Assembly (NCBI GenBank): GCA_018432925.1 | Contig: JAHDSC010000018.1 | Span: 37,593 to 101,592 of the forward strand | DNA length: 64,000 bases | Reading direction: 5' to 3' | Source of the DNA: Desulfobacterales bacterium | GTDB taxonomy: Bacteria; Desulfobacterota; Desulfobacteria; Desulfobacterales; JAHDSC01 | Notes under the pieces: model-generated | The model's database searches: none | What the model saw: only the letters and a program-made list of their open reading frames with translations | Told to the model about the DNA's origin: nothing | Position numbers and translations under genes: made by a program | Part shown: piece after piece, positions 63,606 through 64,000 of the stretch | How positions within the stretch are numbered: the stretch's first letter is position 1 | Layout of the letters: each line of letters opens with the position of its first letter

Positions 63606-64000
63606 CACCGGACGCGGCAGGCGCAACGCCGCTGATTTGAATATGGCCCCCCTGATCGATATGGTGTTCATTTTGCTGATTTTCTTCCTGGTAACCACTT
63701 CGTTTGTCAAAGAGACCGGAATTGACGTCAATCGCCCGACCGCGTCTACGGCGGTCAGTAAAACCAGGGCCACCATACTGGTTGCCATTGATCCGCAAAA
63801 CCGGATTTTCATGGATCACCGTGAAATCGATGTCCGTGCGGTACGCGCCAATATGGAGCGTGCTCTGGCGGAAAATCCCGAGGGCGCGGTCATCGTGGTA
63901 GCCGACAAGGCCAGTAATACCGGCACGGCGATCATGGTTATGGACGGTTGTCGGCTGGCCGGTGCAAAAAATGTGTGTCTGGCTGCCGGACCACCCGATC
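63589..64000 (+). CDS. exbD: ExbD/TolR-family protein (partial, 3' end off window)
   Basis: From the ATG at 63589, with AAAGGAG about 10 bp upstream, the frame is open to the window end. The N-terminus contains LNMAPLIDMVFILLIFFLVT, with the conserved membrane aspartate of ExbD/TolR (APLIDMVF). A periplasmic domain follows (VNRPTASTAVSKTRATILVA). It completes the ExbB-ExbD motor. A TonB gene would be expected next, beyond the edge. Confidence 0.92.
   Translation, partial: MIHIHNTGRGRRNAADLNMAPLIDMVFILLIFFLVTTSFVKETGIDVNRPTASTAVSKTRATILVAIDPQNRIFMDHREIDVRAVRANMERALAENPEGAVIVVADKASNTGTAIMVMDGCRLAGAKNVCLAAGPPD

Overview
The window looks like chromosomal DNA of an anaerobic deltaproteobacterium (Desulfobacterota, probably close to Desulfobacterales). 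This is inferred from gene content: a fused B12-binding/radical-SAM/DUF2344 protein, a short RdgC-like protein, XRE regulators with a periplasmic-binding-like domain, DUF3450-TolQ/ExbB-ExbD transport modules, FeoAB with small Cys-rich partners, and small 'QRSEGNFDCFG' cysteine proteins. No 16S rRNA or tRNA gene was recognised, so the placement is tentative. By eye, the DNA from about 44 kb onward is more GC-rich than the first 25 kb.

Region 1 (1-20.5 kb) is mostly housekeeping. It holds a partial biotinyl carrier, a KamA-type radical SAM enzyme, a 1.4-kb gene-poor stretch, the rpmH-rnpA-yidD-yidC-jag-mnmE block (minus strand), a large radical SAM/B12 protein, an HtrA protease, asnS, gyrB, dnaN, an RdgC-like pair and a YchF-like GTPase. 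Such genes often lie near a replication origin, but dnaA and recF are not here.

Region 2 (20.7-27.5 kb) is a worn signalling locus. It has a cNMP-binding protein, an AAA+ domain with a substituted Walker B glutamate, a histidine-kinase stub, a receiver domain lacking its alpha4 region, a STAS-like protein, and two small Cys-rich proteins sharing a ~60-bp upstream element. Citrate synthase and an overlapping methyltransferase follow.

Region 3 (27.6-43.4 kb) is metal homeostasis: NicO/DUF1007, a NifX-like protein, feoAB with a five-gene tail ending in an LbtU-like porin, znuABC with a divergent zur, a DUF2325 coiled-coil protein and a DtxR/MntR regulator. feoAB and the DUF2325 gene are preceded by the same kind of structured leader: conserved single strands, a covarying hairpin and a terminator hairpin. 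I do not recognise it as a known riboswitch class.

Region 4 (43.8-64 kb, plus strand) is the most unusual part. In order it holds an XRE/PBP-like regulator, a TonB-dependent receptor, moeA, three SAM methyltransferases, a DUF4213/DUF364 protein, a 29-codon coupled ORF, a second TonB-dependent receptor, a periplasmic binding protein, a radical SAM protein fused to the C-terminal half of a binding protein, a second binding protein, a FecCD permease, an ABC ATPase, and a DUF3450-TolQ/ExbB-ExbB-ExbD module that runs off the window. The best reading is a complete uptake pathway for a metal chelate or organometallic cofactor, with cytoplasmic enzymes that process or build the ligand. MoeA and the PBP-like regulator hint at molybdenum or tungsten. 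The substrate is inference only.
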